DNA of 64,000 nt, taken from Salinibacter sp. 10B. Lineage in GTDB: Bacteria; Bacteroidota; Rhodothermia; Rhodothermales; Salinibacteraceae. Shown piece after piece: positions 49,910-58,187 of this stretch. The stretch covers positions 406,021 to 470,020 of the forward strand of contig NZ_MQWC01000004.1 of NCBI RefSeq assembly GCF_002954405.1. The letters are read 5' to 3'. Both the position numbers and the translations under genes were made by a program. Position 1 is the stretch's first letter. Every line of letters begins with the position of its first letter. The notes beneath the pieces were generated by a model, which did no database searches, was not told where the DNA came from, and saw only the letters and a list, made by a program, of their open reading frames with translations.

Positions 49910-50656
49910 ATGGCCTCTCTCCTTTACATCTTCCCTCATCCCGACGACGAATGCTTTGGCCCCGCCCCTGCAATCGCCCGTCAGCGCCGCCACGGGCATG
50001 ACGTACACCTTCTCACCCTGACGCGGGGAGAAGCAACCTCACAACGCGAGCGGCTTGGCTATTCGAAAGAGGAAATGGCCGAGACCCGACATCAAGAAAT
50101 GCAAGACGTTGCAGACGCTCTCGATCTGTCGTCGCTTACGGTGTGGGAATACCCCGACGGACAACTCGCTGAGCTGGATCCGCTGGTCCTCGAGGACGAG
50201 ATCGCGCGCCAGATTCATGAGACGGAGCCCGACGTGGTGGTGACGTATCCCGTGCACGGAGTGAGCGGACACCCCGATCATCTCGTGACACATGCGGTCG
50301 TCAAACGTGTGGTCTGCGCCCTGCGCCGAGATGGAGTGACATACCCAAAGCGGCTTGCGTTCTTCACGCTCCCCCCTGCTCCAGACGATGCCTCTCGCCC
50401 CCCGCACCTCCAGCACTCGCCTCTGCCTCTCGTCGACTGCGTCGTGTCGGCAGACGACGTGGACTTTTCCACCGCTCGGGCCGCGCTTGAGTGCTACGCA
50501 ACGTACCTCCCAGTGATCGAAAAGCAGAAGCCCCTGCAGACCGTGGCGGACGGCGTCAATTTCGAGTTGTTCGGTGAGTCTTACGAGCCGCCTCTGTCGG
50601 AGTTGGTAGAGAAATTGGAGACCTCAAATCCATCGCCCCTGTCCTCCTCCATATAG
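49910..50656 (+). CDS. PIG-L family deacetylase (LmbE-like)
   Basis: Zinc-dependent de-N-acetylase of 248 residues. The metal-binding motif is IFPHPDDECFGPAPAIAR (PHPDDE) near residue 10, with the third ligand in GVSGHPDHLVTHAVVKR (HPDH), and LTLTRGEATSQ, typical of the family. Members act on GlcNAc-containing compounds, including the bacillithiol deacetylase BshB; the substrate here cannot be decided. The gap to the BFD gene is 188 bases, so co-transcription is uncertain. Confidence 0.9.
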   Translation: MASLLYIFPHPDDECFGPAPAIARQRRHGHDVHLLTLTRGEATSQRERLGYSKEEMAETRHQEMQDVADALDLSSLTVWEYPDGQLAELDPLVLEDEIARQIHETEPDVVVTYPVHGVSGHPDHLVTHAVVKRVVCALRRDGVTYPKRLAFFTLPPAPDDASRPPHLQHSPLPLVDCVVSADDVDFSTARAALECYATYLPVIEKQKPLQTVADGVNFELFGESYEPPLSELVEKLETSNPSPLSSSI

Positions 50657-50777
50657 CCGACCATCGTTTTCACAATCATAATCCAAACCGGCCCGGAACC
50701 GGGAACGACGCACGGGCCTTCCTCAATATGAGCTAAAACCCGGCCCTTTTTCCCGAGTTGTCGACTCACGTCCGCTG

Positions 50778-51845
50778 ATGAGTCCCTCTGCAAAGGTGAA
50801 CCAATGGCTCCCGTCACCAGTGAATCGTCTCGCGCTGAAAATCGCCGGGGCCATGACACTGGCTGTTACCGGGATCGCCGCCGCAGTATCGTCGTGGCCG
50901 TCGTGGGGAATGATCGGAGCCGGATCCGGCTTCATTGCCTACGTAGTCGCCCATTACACTTTGGCCCGTCGACTCGATCAGGCCCATCGGATGCTCCATC
51001 ACATCCGTCAGCACGCCTTTGAGGACCTCACCGCTCCGACCAATCCCCACAGCGACGAGCTTCGCTCGCTGATATGGGAAATCTATCGCACGGGCCAGAC
51101 GCTGGAGAATGAGATCCAAGAGCTGAAGGAGCGAGAAAGCTACCGGCGTGAATTCATCGGCAACGTCTCTCATGAACTCAAAACCCCCATCTTTTCCGTT
51201 CAGGGATTCGCGGAGACGCTTCTCGATGGAGCACTCGACGATGAAGACGTCAACCGCACCTTTCTCGAAAAAATTCTGCACAACGTCTCCCGCTTAGAAA
51301 ACCTGGCGCGGGACCTGTCGGCCATCACGAAAATTGAAACGGGCGAAATGGAGATGTCGACCGGACAGTTCGCCCCATCCGCTATATTTGAGGAGGTTCG
51401 AGAGTCTCTGGAGATAAAGGCCAAAGAAAAAGACATCACCCTTCGGTGTGAGGTGGAGGCCAATCTTCCCTCAGTCTACGGCGACCGCGACCGCCTCCGC
51501 CGCGTGTTAGTGAACCTCGCGGACAACGCAATCAAGTACAACGAAGCAGGCGGCACCGTCCTCCTTCGCGCCGTCCACGCCGCCCCCGAAGCAGTGGAAA
51601 TTAGTGTGTCCGACGATGGCATTGGAATCCCGTCGGAGCACTTGCCGCGTCTCACGGAGCGGTTTTACCGCGTGGACAAAAGCCGCTCTCGAAATCAGGG
51701 CGGCACTGGACTAGGACTCGCAATCGTGAAACACATCCTCGGGGCTCATAACCGCGAGCTTCACCTCGACAGTACACCGGGCGAGGGATCAACCTTCAGT
51801 TTTACTCTCCCCACAACTCCCTTTGACTCTCTGAACCCGGCATGA
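50778..51845 (+). CDS. PhoR-like sensor histidine kinase
   Basis: A 355-residue kinase with two N-terminal membrane helices (LKIAGAMTLAVTGIAAAVSS; WGMIGAGSGFIAYVVAHYTL), a short linker, HisKA with the phospho-acceptor His in IGNVSHELKTPIFSVQGFAE near residue 135, and HATPase motifs NAIKYNEAGG, DDGIGIPSEHL and GTGLGLAIVKHIL. The short extracytoplasmic part and the RREFIGNVSHELKTP form are typical of PhoR-type phosphate or envelope sensors. No response regulator gene is adjacent in the window. Confidence 0.9.
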   Translation: MSPSAKVNQWLPSPVNRLALKIAGAMTLAVTGIAAAVSSWPSWGMIGAGSGFIAYVVAHYTLARRLDQAHRMLHHIRQHAFEDLTAPTNPHSDELRSLIWEIYRTGQTLENEIQELKERESYRREFIGNVSHELKTPIFSVQGFAETLLDGALDDEDVNRTFLEKILHNVSRLENLARDLSAITKIETGEMEMSTGQFAPSAIFEEVRESLEIKAKEKDITLRCEVEANLPSVYGDRDRLRRVLVNLADNAIKYNEAGGTVLLRAVHAAPEAVEISVSDDGIGIPSEHLPRLTERFYRVDKSRSRNQGGTGLGLAIVKHILGAHNRELHLDSTPGEGSTFSFTLPTTPFDSLNPA

Positions 51846-51909
51846 TCTCAATCCCCGTGGAGTATTCGGGCCCCGAATCGTTTTTCCCCCCATGTGAGCC
51901 GGTTGAGAT

Positions 51910-51962
51910 CCCGCATCGGAATGCGGGGGGCGCGGTCCGTAAAGACGGCAAATTTTTTACGG
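51910..51962 (+). terminator. weak terminator-like hairpins after the PhoR-like kinase
   Basis: Seven-base stem CCCGCAT/ATGCGGG with a 4-base loop (51910-51927), then CCGTAAA/TTTACGG (51937-51962) around a region with TTTTTT. These could terminate the kinase transcript, although the second is AT-rich and weak. Confidence 0.4.
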
Positions 51963-52110
51963 GATGGAGCTCGGAAATGGACAATCACGTTCGGTCAACG
52001 GTATAAGAAGCCACTTTCATTTCAAGCGCCATACCTCCGCTGGGATACCTGCGGAATCGTCCAGGACGCCAACTGGACGAGGATTCCTTCTCACTTGCCT
52101 TCTCTCCCCG

Positions 52111-52854
52111 ATGCCCAACTCGTTCCCCCCCGCCGTCGACGTAGACGTGAGTTCCGACCTCGAAGCCCTGAGCCAAAACGCTGCCCATCGGGTGCGGTCG
52201 ATCATTGAGAGGACTTTAGTCGACCAAGACCTCTTTGCTCTTGCTCTGGCTGGCGGACGTACGCCGCGCCGACTGTACGAATTACTGGCCGAGGACGCGC
52301 TTCCCTGGAACCAGATTCATCTCTTCTGGGGCGACGAACGACTGGTCCCGCACAATCACCCAAAAAGCAACGTCCGATTGGTGCGAGACACTCTCCTCAA
52401 CGCAACTGACGTGCCGGAGGAGAACGTTCACCCTATGCCCGTCTCCGACCCGCCCGAGACCGCAGCCACCGCCTACGCGAACACCCTGCACCATGCGTTT
52501 GCCGATCGACCTCACACCTTTGACCTCGCTCTGTTCGGCATGGGAACGGATGGACACACTGCGTCCCTCTTCCCGGAGCACGACCCGTCGCCCACCGATT
52601 CGAAATGGGTTCGTGCCGTCTCAGCTCCTCCCCGACACGACATTGCCCAGCGACTAACCTGTACGCTTCCTGTCTTCAACGCCGCTCGGCACGGGCTGGT
52701 GCTCGTGTCGGGAGCAGAGAAACGCAAAACGGTCGAGGCTGCTCTCGGCAATCGGGACGACTCGTTGCCCATTACCCGCCTTCGTCCCCGCAATCAGCTC
52801 GTCTGGCTTCTGGATGAAGAGGCGTCCCCTTCTCGCAACAGGTCCTCTCCATAA
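52111..52854 (+). CDS. pgl: 6-phosphogluconolactonase
   Basis: Hydrolyses 6-phosphogluconolactone in the oxidative pentose phosphate pathway. The 247-residue protein has the NagB-like fold seen in bacterial Pgl: FALALAGGRTPRRLYELLAE near residue 45, IHLFWGDERLVPHNHPKSN, and FGMGTDGHTASLFPEHDP with the family's catalytic His. The start at 52111 (MPNSFPPAVDVDVSS) was chosen over the long upstream frame. No zwf or gnd gene is nearby. Confidence 0.92.
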   Translation: MPNSFPPAVDVDVSSDLEALSQNAAHRVRSIIERTLVDQDLFALALAGGRTPRRLYELLAEDALPWNQIHLFWGDERLVPHNHPKSNVRLVRDTLLNATDVPEENVHPMPVSDPPETAATAYANTLHHAFADRPHTFDLALFGMGTDGHTASLFPEHDPSPTDSKWVRAVSAPPRHDIAQRLTCTLPVFNAARHGLVLVSGAEKRKTVEAALGNRDDSLPITRLRPRNQLVWLLDEEASPSRNRSSP

Positions 52855-52992
52855 TCCCATCGAGAATAAGTATCTTCAACCGGCAGACAATTTCTCAGCG
52901 AATGGCAGCAGCAAGAACGTTGCAGTTGCACTACGGAGGAATACGTATTTTAGGCCTCTGAGGCTCATCTTGGTCGATAGATAATGAACAAG

Positions 52993-53013
52993 CGATTCAG
53001 AAATTTTGAATCG
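52993..53013. promoter_or_regulatory. 21-base palindrome, candidate operator
   Basis: CGATTCA and TGAATCG arms enclose GAAATTT, giving a nearly perfect 21-base palindrome with one mismatched pair. It lies 70-90 bases before the small membrane peptide gene in an AT-rich intergenic region. A second palindrome, GCCTCTGAGGC, is at 52954-52964. Confidence 0.4.
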
Positions 53014-53082
53014 AGGACGATAGTACATATACTATTATCCACTTTAAGTCCACCCCCCCTCATCCATTGGCTTCCCACCGCC

Positions 53083-53175
53083 ATGGAGAATCAAATTGAC
53101 CGTACCATCCGGCTTATGGCCTTCGCCGCAGGCCTCGTCGGCCTCCTCGTGATTGTGGTCTTTCAGTTTTTATAA
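53083..53175 (+). CDS. 30-residue single-pass membrane peptide
   Basis: A tiny open frame: MENQIDRTIRLMAFAAGLVG followed by LLVIVVFQFL, a positively biased N-terminus and one hydrophobic helix of about 17 residues reaching the C-terminus. A longer frame of 63 residues starts at 52984, but its first 33 residues look like untranslated leader. No family is recognised; it resembles small regulatory or accessory membrane peptides. Codon choice looks coding, but so short an ORF cannot be certain. Confidence 0.45.
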   Translation: MENQIDRTIRLMAFAAGLVGLLVIVVFQFL

Positions 53176-53339
53176 GATCGGATCCTGCTTCCCGGTCGAG
53201 CGTCCTACGGGACAAGAAGACGGGAGAAGTGTACGTTCTGTGGAAACTTTCGCCCCGAATGAACCCTCTGTCCACGGGCCTCGTTAGGTGCGTCTGTTAA
53301 TGTTCAATCTGAATACTTCCTCCAAGAGTCGTCTATTCC

Positions 53340-53753
53340 ATGGCGGACCTTATCGTCGTTGGTGATCGCGTGCTTATCCAGCCCGAGACCGGAGAGGAAA
53401 AAACGGACACCGGACTTGTGGTCCCTGCTTCAGTTTCCGACCAGGACAATGTTCAGAACGGCCGGGTTGTAAAAACGGGTCCTGGCTATCTCACGCAGAA
53501 TCCCGAGTATACCGAAACGGAATCGTGGAAGGAGTCCACTACGCCGGTACGCTACCTCCCTCTTCAGGCCAACCCCGGCGATCACGCTTTCTTTCTTCGC
53601 AACGAAGCGATCGACCTCCGCTACGATGGCACCCATTATCTGATCGTTCCCCACAAGGCCATCCTCGCCCTCATTCGAGATGATGGGCCGCGCGAGGAAC
53701 CCTCGGATACGACCGTCGATGATCTGGAGGACCTTTGGGACGAGGACGAATGA
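53340..53753 (+). CDS. GroES-family co-chaperonin paralogue
   Basis: A 137-residue Cpn10-fold protein, longer than ordinary GroES (about 97). The N-terminus IVVGDRVLIQPETGEEKTDT then GLVVPAS matches the GroES start and mobile-loop region, YLIVPHKAILALIRDD matches its end, and NPGDHAFFLRNEAIDLRYDG replaces the core strand. It has a 20-residue insertion (KTGPGYLTQNPEYTETESW region) and an acidic tail (VDDLEDLWDEDE). I associate this subgroup with Cytophagia and Salinibacter relatives. No groEL gene is adjacent. Whether it caps GroEL or has another role is unknown. Confidence 0.85.
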   Translation: MADLIVVGDRVLIQPETGEEKTDTGLVVPASVSDQDNVQNGRVVKTGPGYLTQNPEYTETESWKESTTPVRYLPLQANPGDHAFFLRNEAIDLRYDGTHYLIVPHKAILALIRDDGPREEPSDTTVDDLEDLWDEDE

Positions 53754-53992
53754 CGCACGCTGGACGCCCTCGACCACAAGTGCTGCAGGTCTGCAGTTTG
53801 GCCCCCAGTAAAAAAGCGGGGATCGGCCTCACGAGGGGAAACCAGGGGCAGGTACTGAATTGAATACGCTGCGTCCCATACCATCCTCGGCAGATTGAGT
53901 CGCCGTATGAACAGCGCCCCGAGATGAGAAACGGAACGTACCGGACGGCTCAATTACGGGCTCCGGTCCTCGCCCCCAATCTCAGGGCCCCG

Positions 53993-54628
53993 TCATCTCA
54001 CCTCTCCTTGAGCATCCTCTGACCGCTGGCGCCAGTACCAGCGCACCAGCAGCGCCAGGGCCGTTAGTGACAGCAGCGTGAGAATGATTCGCCCGTAGGC
54101 CCGAAGATAGTCCACCACGAGCGTCCAGTTATCGCCCACCGCGTATCCGGCGTAGCTGATGAGTCCAGTCCAAACGAGTGCGCTCACGGTGCACCACCAG
54201 AACGTGCGGCCCGGCGCCAATCGTCCAATGCCAGCCGTCAACGAGATCACCGACCGAGCCCCGCTCAGAAACCGATTGGCCGCAATCACGCCGTAGCCGT
54301 ACTGGTGAATCCAACGTCGAGCTCGTTCTACACCGCTTCGGGGCAGCCACCGATAGCGCTCGGCATCCAGCACCGTGGCCCCTAGCCGATAGCCCAGGGC
54401 GAAGACCGTCATAAAGCCCAAGGCCCCTCCGATCGTGGACAGCAGAATGACAATGCCGAGGTGCAACTGTCCGATCCCCGCGAGGTACCCTCCAAATACA
54501 ACCACCATGTCTCCGGGAATCGGCGGAGCTACGTTTTCGCCGTAGGCGATCACGAAGATCGTGAGATAGGCCCAGACCGGCGACAGGGTCTGCATCCACG
54601 TGAAGAAGTTGGAGAACCACTCAAGCAT
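53993..54628 (-). CDS. DedA-family membrane protein
   Basis: A 211-residue polytopic protein of the DedA/VTT (SNARE-associated) superfamily, implicated in phospholipid flipping and envelope maintenance. Diagnostic parts are YLTIFVIAYGENVAPPIPGD (the IPGE/IPGD re-entrant motif) near residue 22, FGGYLAGIGQLHL, ALGYRLGATVLDAERYRWLP, and the second motif VIAANRFLSGARSVISLTAG (family RF[IL]PxxR). Short charged C-terminus. It lies 18 bases after the end of ispF on the same strand. Confidence 0.93.
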   Translation of the reverse strand: MLEWFSNFFTWMQTLSPVWAYLTIFVIAYGENVAPPIPGDMVVVFGGYLAGIGQLHLGIVILLSTIGGALGFMTVFALGYRLGATVLDAERYRWLPRSGVERARRWIHQYGYGVIAANRFLSGARSVISLTAGIGRLAPGRTFWWCTVSALVWTGLISYAGYAVGDNWTLVVDYLRAYGRIILTLLSLTALALLVRWYWRQRSEDAQGEVR

Positions 54629-54646
54629 GGAGGAACCGTGGGAAAA

Positions 54647-55120
54647 TCATACTGGCCGAATCATGCACACTGCGTGGGCCTGAGCGCCTTCTTCTCGTCC
54701 CACCGCCCCTAGTCCTTCATTCGTGGTTGCCTTCACCGACACCCGGTCGCGCGGGACATCGAGACCAGACGCCACGTTGCCGCGCATCGATTCGATATAG
54801 GGGCGTAGCTTCGGTTGCTCAAGAACGACAGTAGCGTCCACGTTGTGTGGCCGGTAGCCCTCCTCATGCACCGCCTGCACGGTGTGCTCCAACAAGACGT
54901 GGCTGTCAGCCCCCTTCCAGGCCGGATCGGTATCCGGAAAATGGGTGCCAATGTCCCCGAGCGCAGCCGCCCCCAAAAGCGCATCGGCGATCGCGTGCAG
55001 GAGCACGTCGGCATCGGAGTGCCCAGCAAGACCGGCATCGTGGGGGATCTCAACCCCACCAAGAATGAGAGGGCGCCCCTCCACGAGCCGATGGACGTCG
55101 TACCCAAAGCCAATTCGCAT
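54647..55120 (-). CDS. ispF: 2-C-methyl-D-erythritol 2,4-cyclodiphosphate synthase
   Basis: Fifth enzyme of the MEP isoprenoid pathway. At 157 residues it has the normal length. [20 protein letters not shown] starts the protein (zinc ligands Asp and His in YDVH), [39 protein letters not shown] and [19 protein letters not shown] are all present. The start at 55120 is the only good ATG. It lies 49 bases after ispD, so the pair is an operon. Confidence 0.97.
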   Translation of the reverse strand: MRIGFGYDVHRLVEGRPLILGGVEIPHDAGLAGHSDADVLLHAIADALLGAAALGDIGTHFPDTDPAWKGADSHVLLEHTVQAVHEEGYRPHNVDATVVLEQPKLRPYIESMRGNVASGLDVPRDRVSVKATTNEGLGAVGREEGAQAHAVCMIRPV

Positions 55121-55169
55121 ACGGAAGATCGAACCTTTCGTCGAAGGGCGTCTGCAATCAAATCGCGTG

Positions 55170-55910
55170 TCAACGGTCCGTGCGCTCTGGAGCAGTGGTC
55201 CACGCCCCCCACAACTGCTGCGCCATCTGCCAGTCGCCCGTCGTAGTGATTTTAAAATTGCGGCGACTGCCCTGCACCAGATGAACATCGCGTCCCTGTT
55301 TCTGCACCAGCCCCACATCGTCAGTCGCAGGCTGTCCGTCAGCCTCCACCGCCGCGCGGTGTGCGTCTTCAAGCCAGGCGCGGCGGAAGCCCTGCGGCGT
55401 CTGCATCCGGTAGAGGTTGCTTCGGGGCACCGTCTCCCCAAACCGCTCATCGGAAGCCGTTCGAAGGGTGTCGGCCACCGGCATAGCAAGAGAGGCCGCT
55501 CCGTGGGCCCGAACCGACTGGATTACCGCCTGCACCTCACGGGCCGTTACGAACGGGCGCACGGCGTCGTGGACGAGCACCGTCTCGACAGGAGCCGGCA
55601 CAGCCCGAAGGGCGTGTCGGACGGAACTCTGCCGCGAGTCCCCCCCGCTTACCACCGCCGTGAGCTTGCTCAATCCCTCGGCCTGTAACCGGTCGCTTAC
55701 CTCCTGCACGTGGTTCTCCGGCACCGCAACCACGAGATGCCCAACGCCAGGATGTTGCTCGAACACCAGCAACACCTGAACGAGCAGCGGACGGTCCCCC
55801 AGCGTCCGAAACTGCTTGCGCGGCCCGCCAAGCCGACGACCCTCCCCCGCTGCCGGGATGAGCACAGCCACTTCATGTTTATTTCCCACTTCCGTCACGT
55901 CGTCAGACAT
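55170..55910 (-). CDS. ispD: 2-C-methyl-D-erythritol 4-phosphate cytidylyltransferase
   Basis: Third step of the MEP pathway. The 246 residues begin with the nucleotidyltransferase motif [20 protein letters not shown], then [40 protein letters not shown] and [11 protein letters not shown]. The C-terminus [17 protein letters not shown] end matches IspD. The start at 55910 ([19 protein letters not shown]) is preferred to 55970. It is upstream of ispF on the same strand. queA lies 68 bases further upstream, also on the minus strand, so all may share a transcript. Confidence 0.95.
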   Translation of the reverse strand: MSDDVTEVGNKHEVAVLIPAAGEGRRLGGPRKQFRTLGDRPLLVQVLLVFEQHPGVGHLVVAVPENHVQEVSDRLQAEGLSKLTAVVSGGDSRQSSVRHALRAVPAPVETVLVHDAVRPFVTAREVQAVIQSVRAHGAASLAMPVADTLRTASDERFGETVPRSNLYRMQTPQGFRRAWLEDAHRAAVEADGQPATDDVGLVQKQGRDVHLVQGSRRNFKITTTGDWQMAQQLWGAWTTAPERTDR

Positions 55911-55978
55911 CAGACCCCTCTTCCGGCTTGGTTCATCCAATAGCTCATAAGGGCGCCGCTTCTCAAACAAGCGGAACG

Positions 55979-57025
55979 CTACTCAATCAACATGGCGTCG
56001 CCAAACGAAAAGAGCCGATACTCCTCTTCAAACGCTTTATCGTACACCTCAAACGCAAAATCATATCCCATGAACGCAGAGGCCATCATGTAGAGGGTGC
56101 TCTCTGGCCGGTGAAAGTTGGTAATCATCCGCTCCGTGATCTTGAAGTCATACTCCGGATACACAAAGAGGTCCGTCCAACTATGATCGGCCTTCAACAT
56201 CTCGTCGGCGGAGAGACTCGACTCAAGAGCGCGAACCACCGTGGTGCCGCAGGCGGTCACCGTGTTTTCCTCAGAGAGAAGGGCTCGGTTCACGGCATCG
56301 GCGGTCTCCTGAGGGATGATAAACTCCTCAGAGTCCATGCGATGCTTGGTGAGGTCCTCCACGTCCACCGGACGGAAGGTGCCGCGCCCCACATGGAGCG
56401 TAATGGGCATCACCTGCACGCCCTTCTCTTCCAGCCGATCGACGAGTTCTTCGGTGAAGTGAAGGCCCGCAGTGGGGGCCGCAACGGCTCCCCGGTGCTT
56501 GGCAAAAATGGTCTGATAGCGCTGGCGGTCTTCCTCCTCCACCTCCCGGTCAATATAGGGGGGCAGCGGAGTCTCACCCAGCTCCCGAATTTTCGCGTAG
56601 AGCTCCTCGTTCGTGTAGTCGAAGGAGAAGCGGATCGTGCGCCCTCGGGAGGTGGTGTTGTCGATGACCTCGGCCGTCAGGTCGTCGTCGAATTCCAGCT
56701 TATTGCCAATGCGGATCTTCCGGGCCGGGTCGACCATCACATCCCAAAGCCGACTCTCGGGGTTCAGCTCCCGGAGCAGGAAGACCTCAATGTCAGCCCC
56801 GGTCTTCTTCTTCTGACCGTAGAGCCGCGCAGGATAGACCTTCGTGTTATTGACGACGAGGACATCGCCCTCCGTAAAGTAGTCCGGTAGGTTTTTAAAC
56901 TGCTCGTGGTCGACCTCCTGCTGCTCCCGATCCACGACCATCATGCGACACGAATCGCGGGGATCGGCAGGATATTCGGCAATGAGTTCTTCGGGGTATT
57001 CGTAGCTAAACTCCGATCGTTTCAT
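55979..57025 (-). CDS. queA: tRNA preQ1(34) S-adenosylmethionine ribosyltransferase-isomerase
   Basis: Makes epoxyqueuosine in the wobble position of tRNAs. At 348 residues it has normal length. SEFSYEYPEELIAEYPADPR, VVDREQQEVDHEQFKNLPDY, LVVNNTKVYPARLYGQKKK, YQTIFAKHRGAVAAPTAGLH, ITLHVGRGTFRPV and GYDFAFEVYDKAF mark the QueA family. The ATG at 57025 (MKRSEFSYEYP) is the family start; the longer frame upstream is not conserved. Other queuosine genes are not in the window. Confidence 0.96.
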   Translation of the reverse strand: MKRSEFSYEYPEELIAEYPADPRDSCRMMVVDREQQEVDHEQFKNLPDYFTEGDVLVVNNTKVYPARLYGQKKKTGADIEVFLLRELNPESRLWDVMVDPARKIRIGNKLEFDDDLTAEVIDNTTSRGRTIRFSFDYTNEELYAKIRELGETPLPPYIDREVEEEDRQRYQTIFAKHRGAVAAPTAGLHFTEELVDRLEEKGVQVMPITLHVGRGTFRPVDVEDLTKHRMDSEEFIIPQETADAVNRALLSEENTVTACGTTVVRALESSLSADEMLKADHSWTDLFVYPEYDFKITERMITNFHRPESTLYMMASAFMGYDFAFEVYDKAFEEEYRLFSFGDAMLIE

Positions 57026-57179
57026 ATACGAACGTCGTAGGACCGTCGGGTGATGAAAGAAGCAGGACGTTGAGTGCGGGAGGAGCAACCGTGCCCTTCA
57101 CTCCTCGCATTCCTTCCCATAGCAGACCCTCTAAACTACGTGGCGAAAGCAGATGATCCGGCGTCGGCAAAAGAGGCGA

Positions 57180-58145
57180 TTACCGATCCGACGTGGCCGT
57201 GTGTTCGGCGTCGGGAGGGAGCCATTGCCGCTCCCAAGGGGCCGGAGCGGTCTCAAGGGACAGGGACGGATAAATCGTTGTCGCCAGAATCTCGATGGCT
57301 CGCCCCAGACGCGCCCCCGGACGATTGTAGTAGGCATTCCCATCCAGCACGGCAACACGCCCTTCACGGACTGCCGTCAATTCCTGCCAGCCCTCGCGAC
57401 CGGTCAGATAGTGAAGGTCGCGCCGGGTTTCTTCAACAGTGAACCCACAAGGCATGCAGGCAACGACATCTGGATCCGCCTCCCGCAGCGCCGTCCACTC
57501 GACACGGCGCGTGGGCTCGCCGGCCGACCCAAGCACAGGCGCCCCCCCCGCCATCTCCACGACGTCGGGCATCCAGTGCCCCGCCACCATCAGCGGTTCC
57601 AGCCACTCAATGCAGACCACGGACGGCAGAGTGGCCGGATCGGTGCGACGATCAATTCCGAGGTGCGTGCGCAACACCTGAATGCGCCTCTCAATCTCTC
57701 CGACCACTTGCATGGCCGCCTCCAGACGATCCATCGTACGTCCCAGACGGAGAACCTCGTCGAATACCTCCTTCAACGTCTCCGGATCCATCGAGAACAC
57801 GGTCGGATCGCTGGCAGTCCAGTCGGCCAGTTGTGCCTCCAAGGCCGGTCGGCTCACTGCACAGACATCGCATTGATCTTGCGTAAGCACGAGATCCGGC
57901 TCCAAAGCCCGCAACTGCTCCAGATCCACTTCATACAGACTGAGTCCGTCCTGCACCTTGGATTGTACCGCATCGTCAATTTCTACAGAGTCCCCTTCTT
58001 CTTGATAGGCGGGGGCCGTCAGGACCGGTCGATCTTGAATCTCGGCTGGGAAGTCGCACTCATGCGAGCGGCCCACCAGCTCTTCGGCTGCGCCGAATGC
58101 ACACACCCATTCCGTGGCTGCCGGCAAGAGTGAGACGATGCGCAT
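57180..58145 (-). CDS. BtuF-like cobalamin-binding protein, no signal peptide
   Basis: A 321-residue member of the periplasmic-binding-protein-like group annotated as cobalamin-binding (BtuF/YvrC-like). Seen: MRIVSLLPAATEWVCAFGAA (residues 1-20), VGRSHECDFPAEI, TQDQCDVCAVSRPALEAQLA, IEWLEPLMVAGHWMPDVVEM, and the FTVEETRRDL, AVLDGNAYYNRPGARL stretches. There is no signal peptide or lipobox at this start, so it may be cytoplasmic or use another partner's export. No BtuCD permease or ATPase genes and no riboswitch are next to it. It follows the amidase by 42 bases on the same strand. Confidence 0.9.
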   Translation of the reverse strand: MRIVSLLPAATEWVCAFGAAEELVGRSHECDFPAEIQDRPVLTAPAYQEEGDSVEIDDAVQSKVQDGLSLYEVDLEQLRALEPDLVLTQDQCDVCAVSRPALEAQLADWTASDPTVFSMDPETLKEVFDEVLRLGRTMDRLEAAMQVVGEIERRIQVLRTHLGIDRRTDPATLPSVVCIEWLEPLMVAGHWMPDVVEMAGGAPVLGSAGEPTRRVEWTALREADPDVVACMPCGFTVEETRRDLHYLTGREGWQELTAVREGRVAVLDGNAYYNRPGARLGRAIEILATTIYPSLSLETAPAPWERQWLPPDAEHTATSDR

Positions 58146-58187
58146 GACGATTAACAAAGAGATTCGAAAGATATCATCCGTGGGATC

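Noticed and set aside
53031..53042. Isolated DnaA-box-like sequence TTATCCACT as evidence of an origin
   Set aside because: One near-match in 64 kb is expected by chance. No cluster or AT-rich unwinding element accompanies it.
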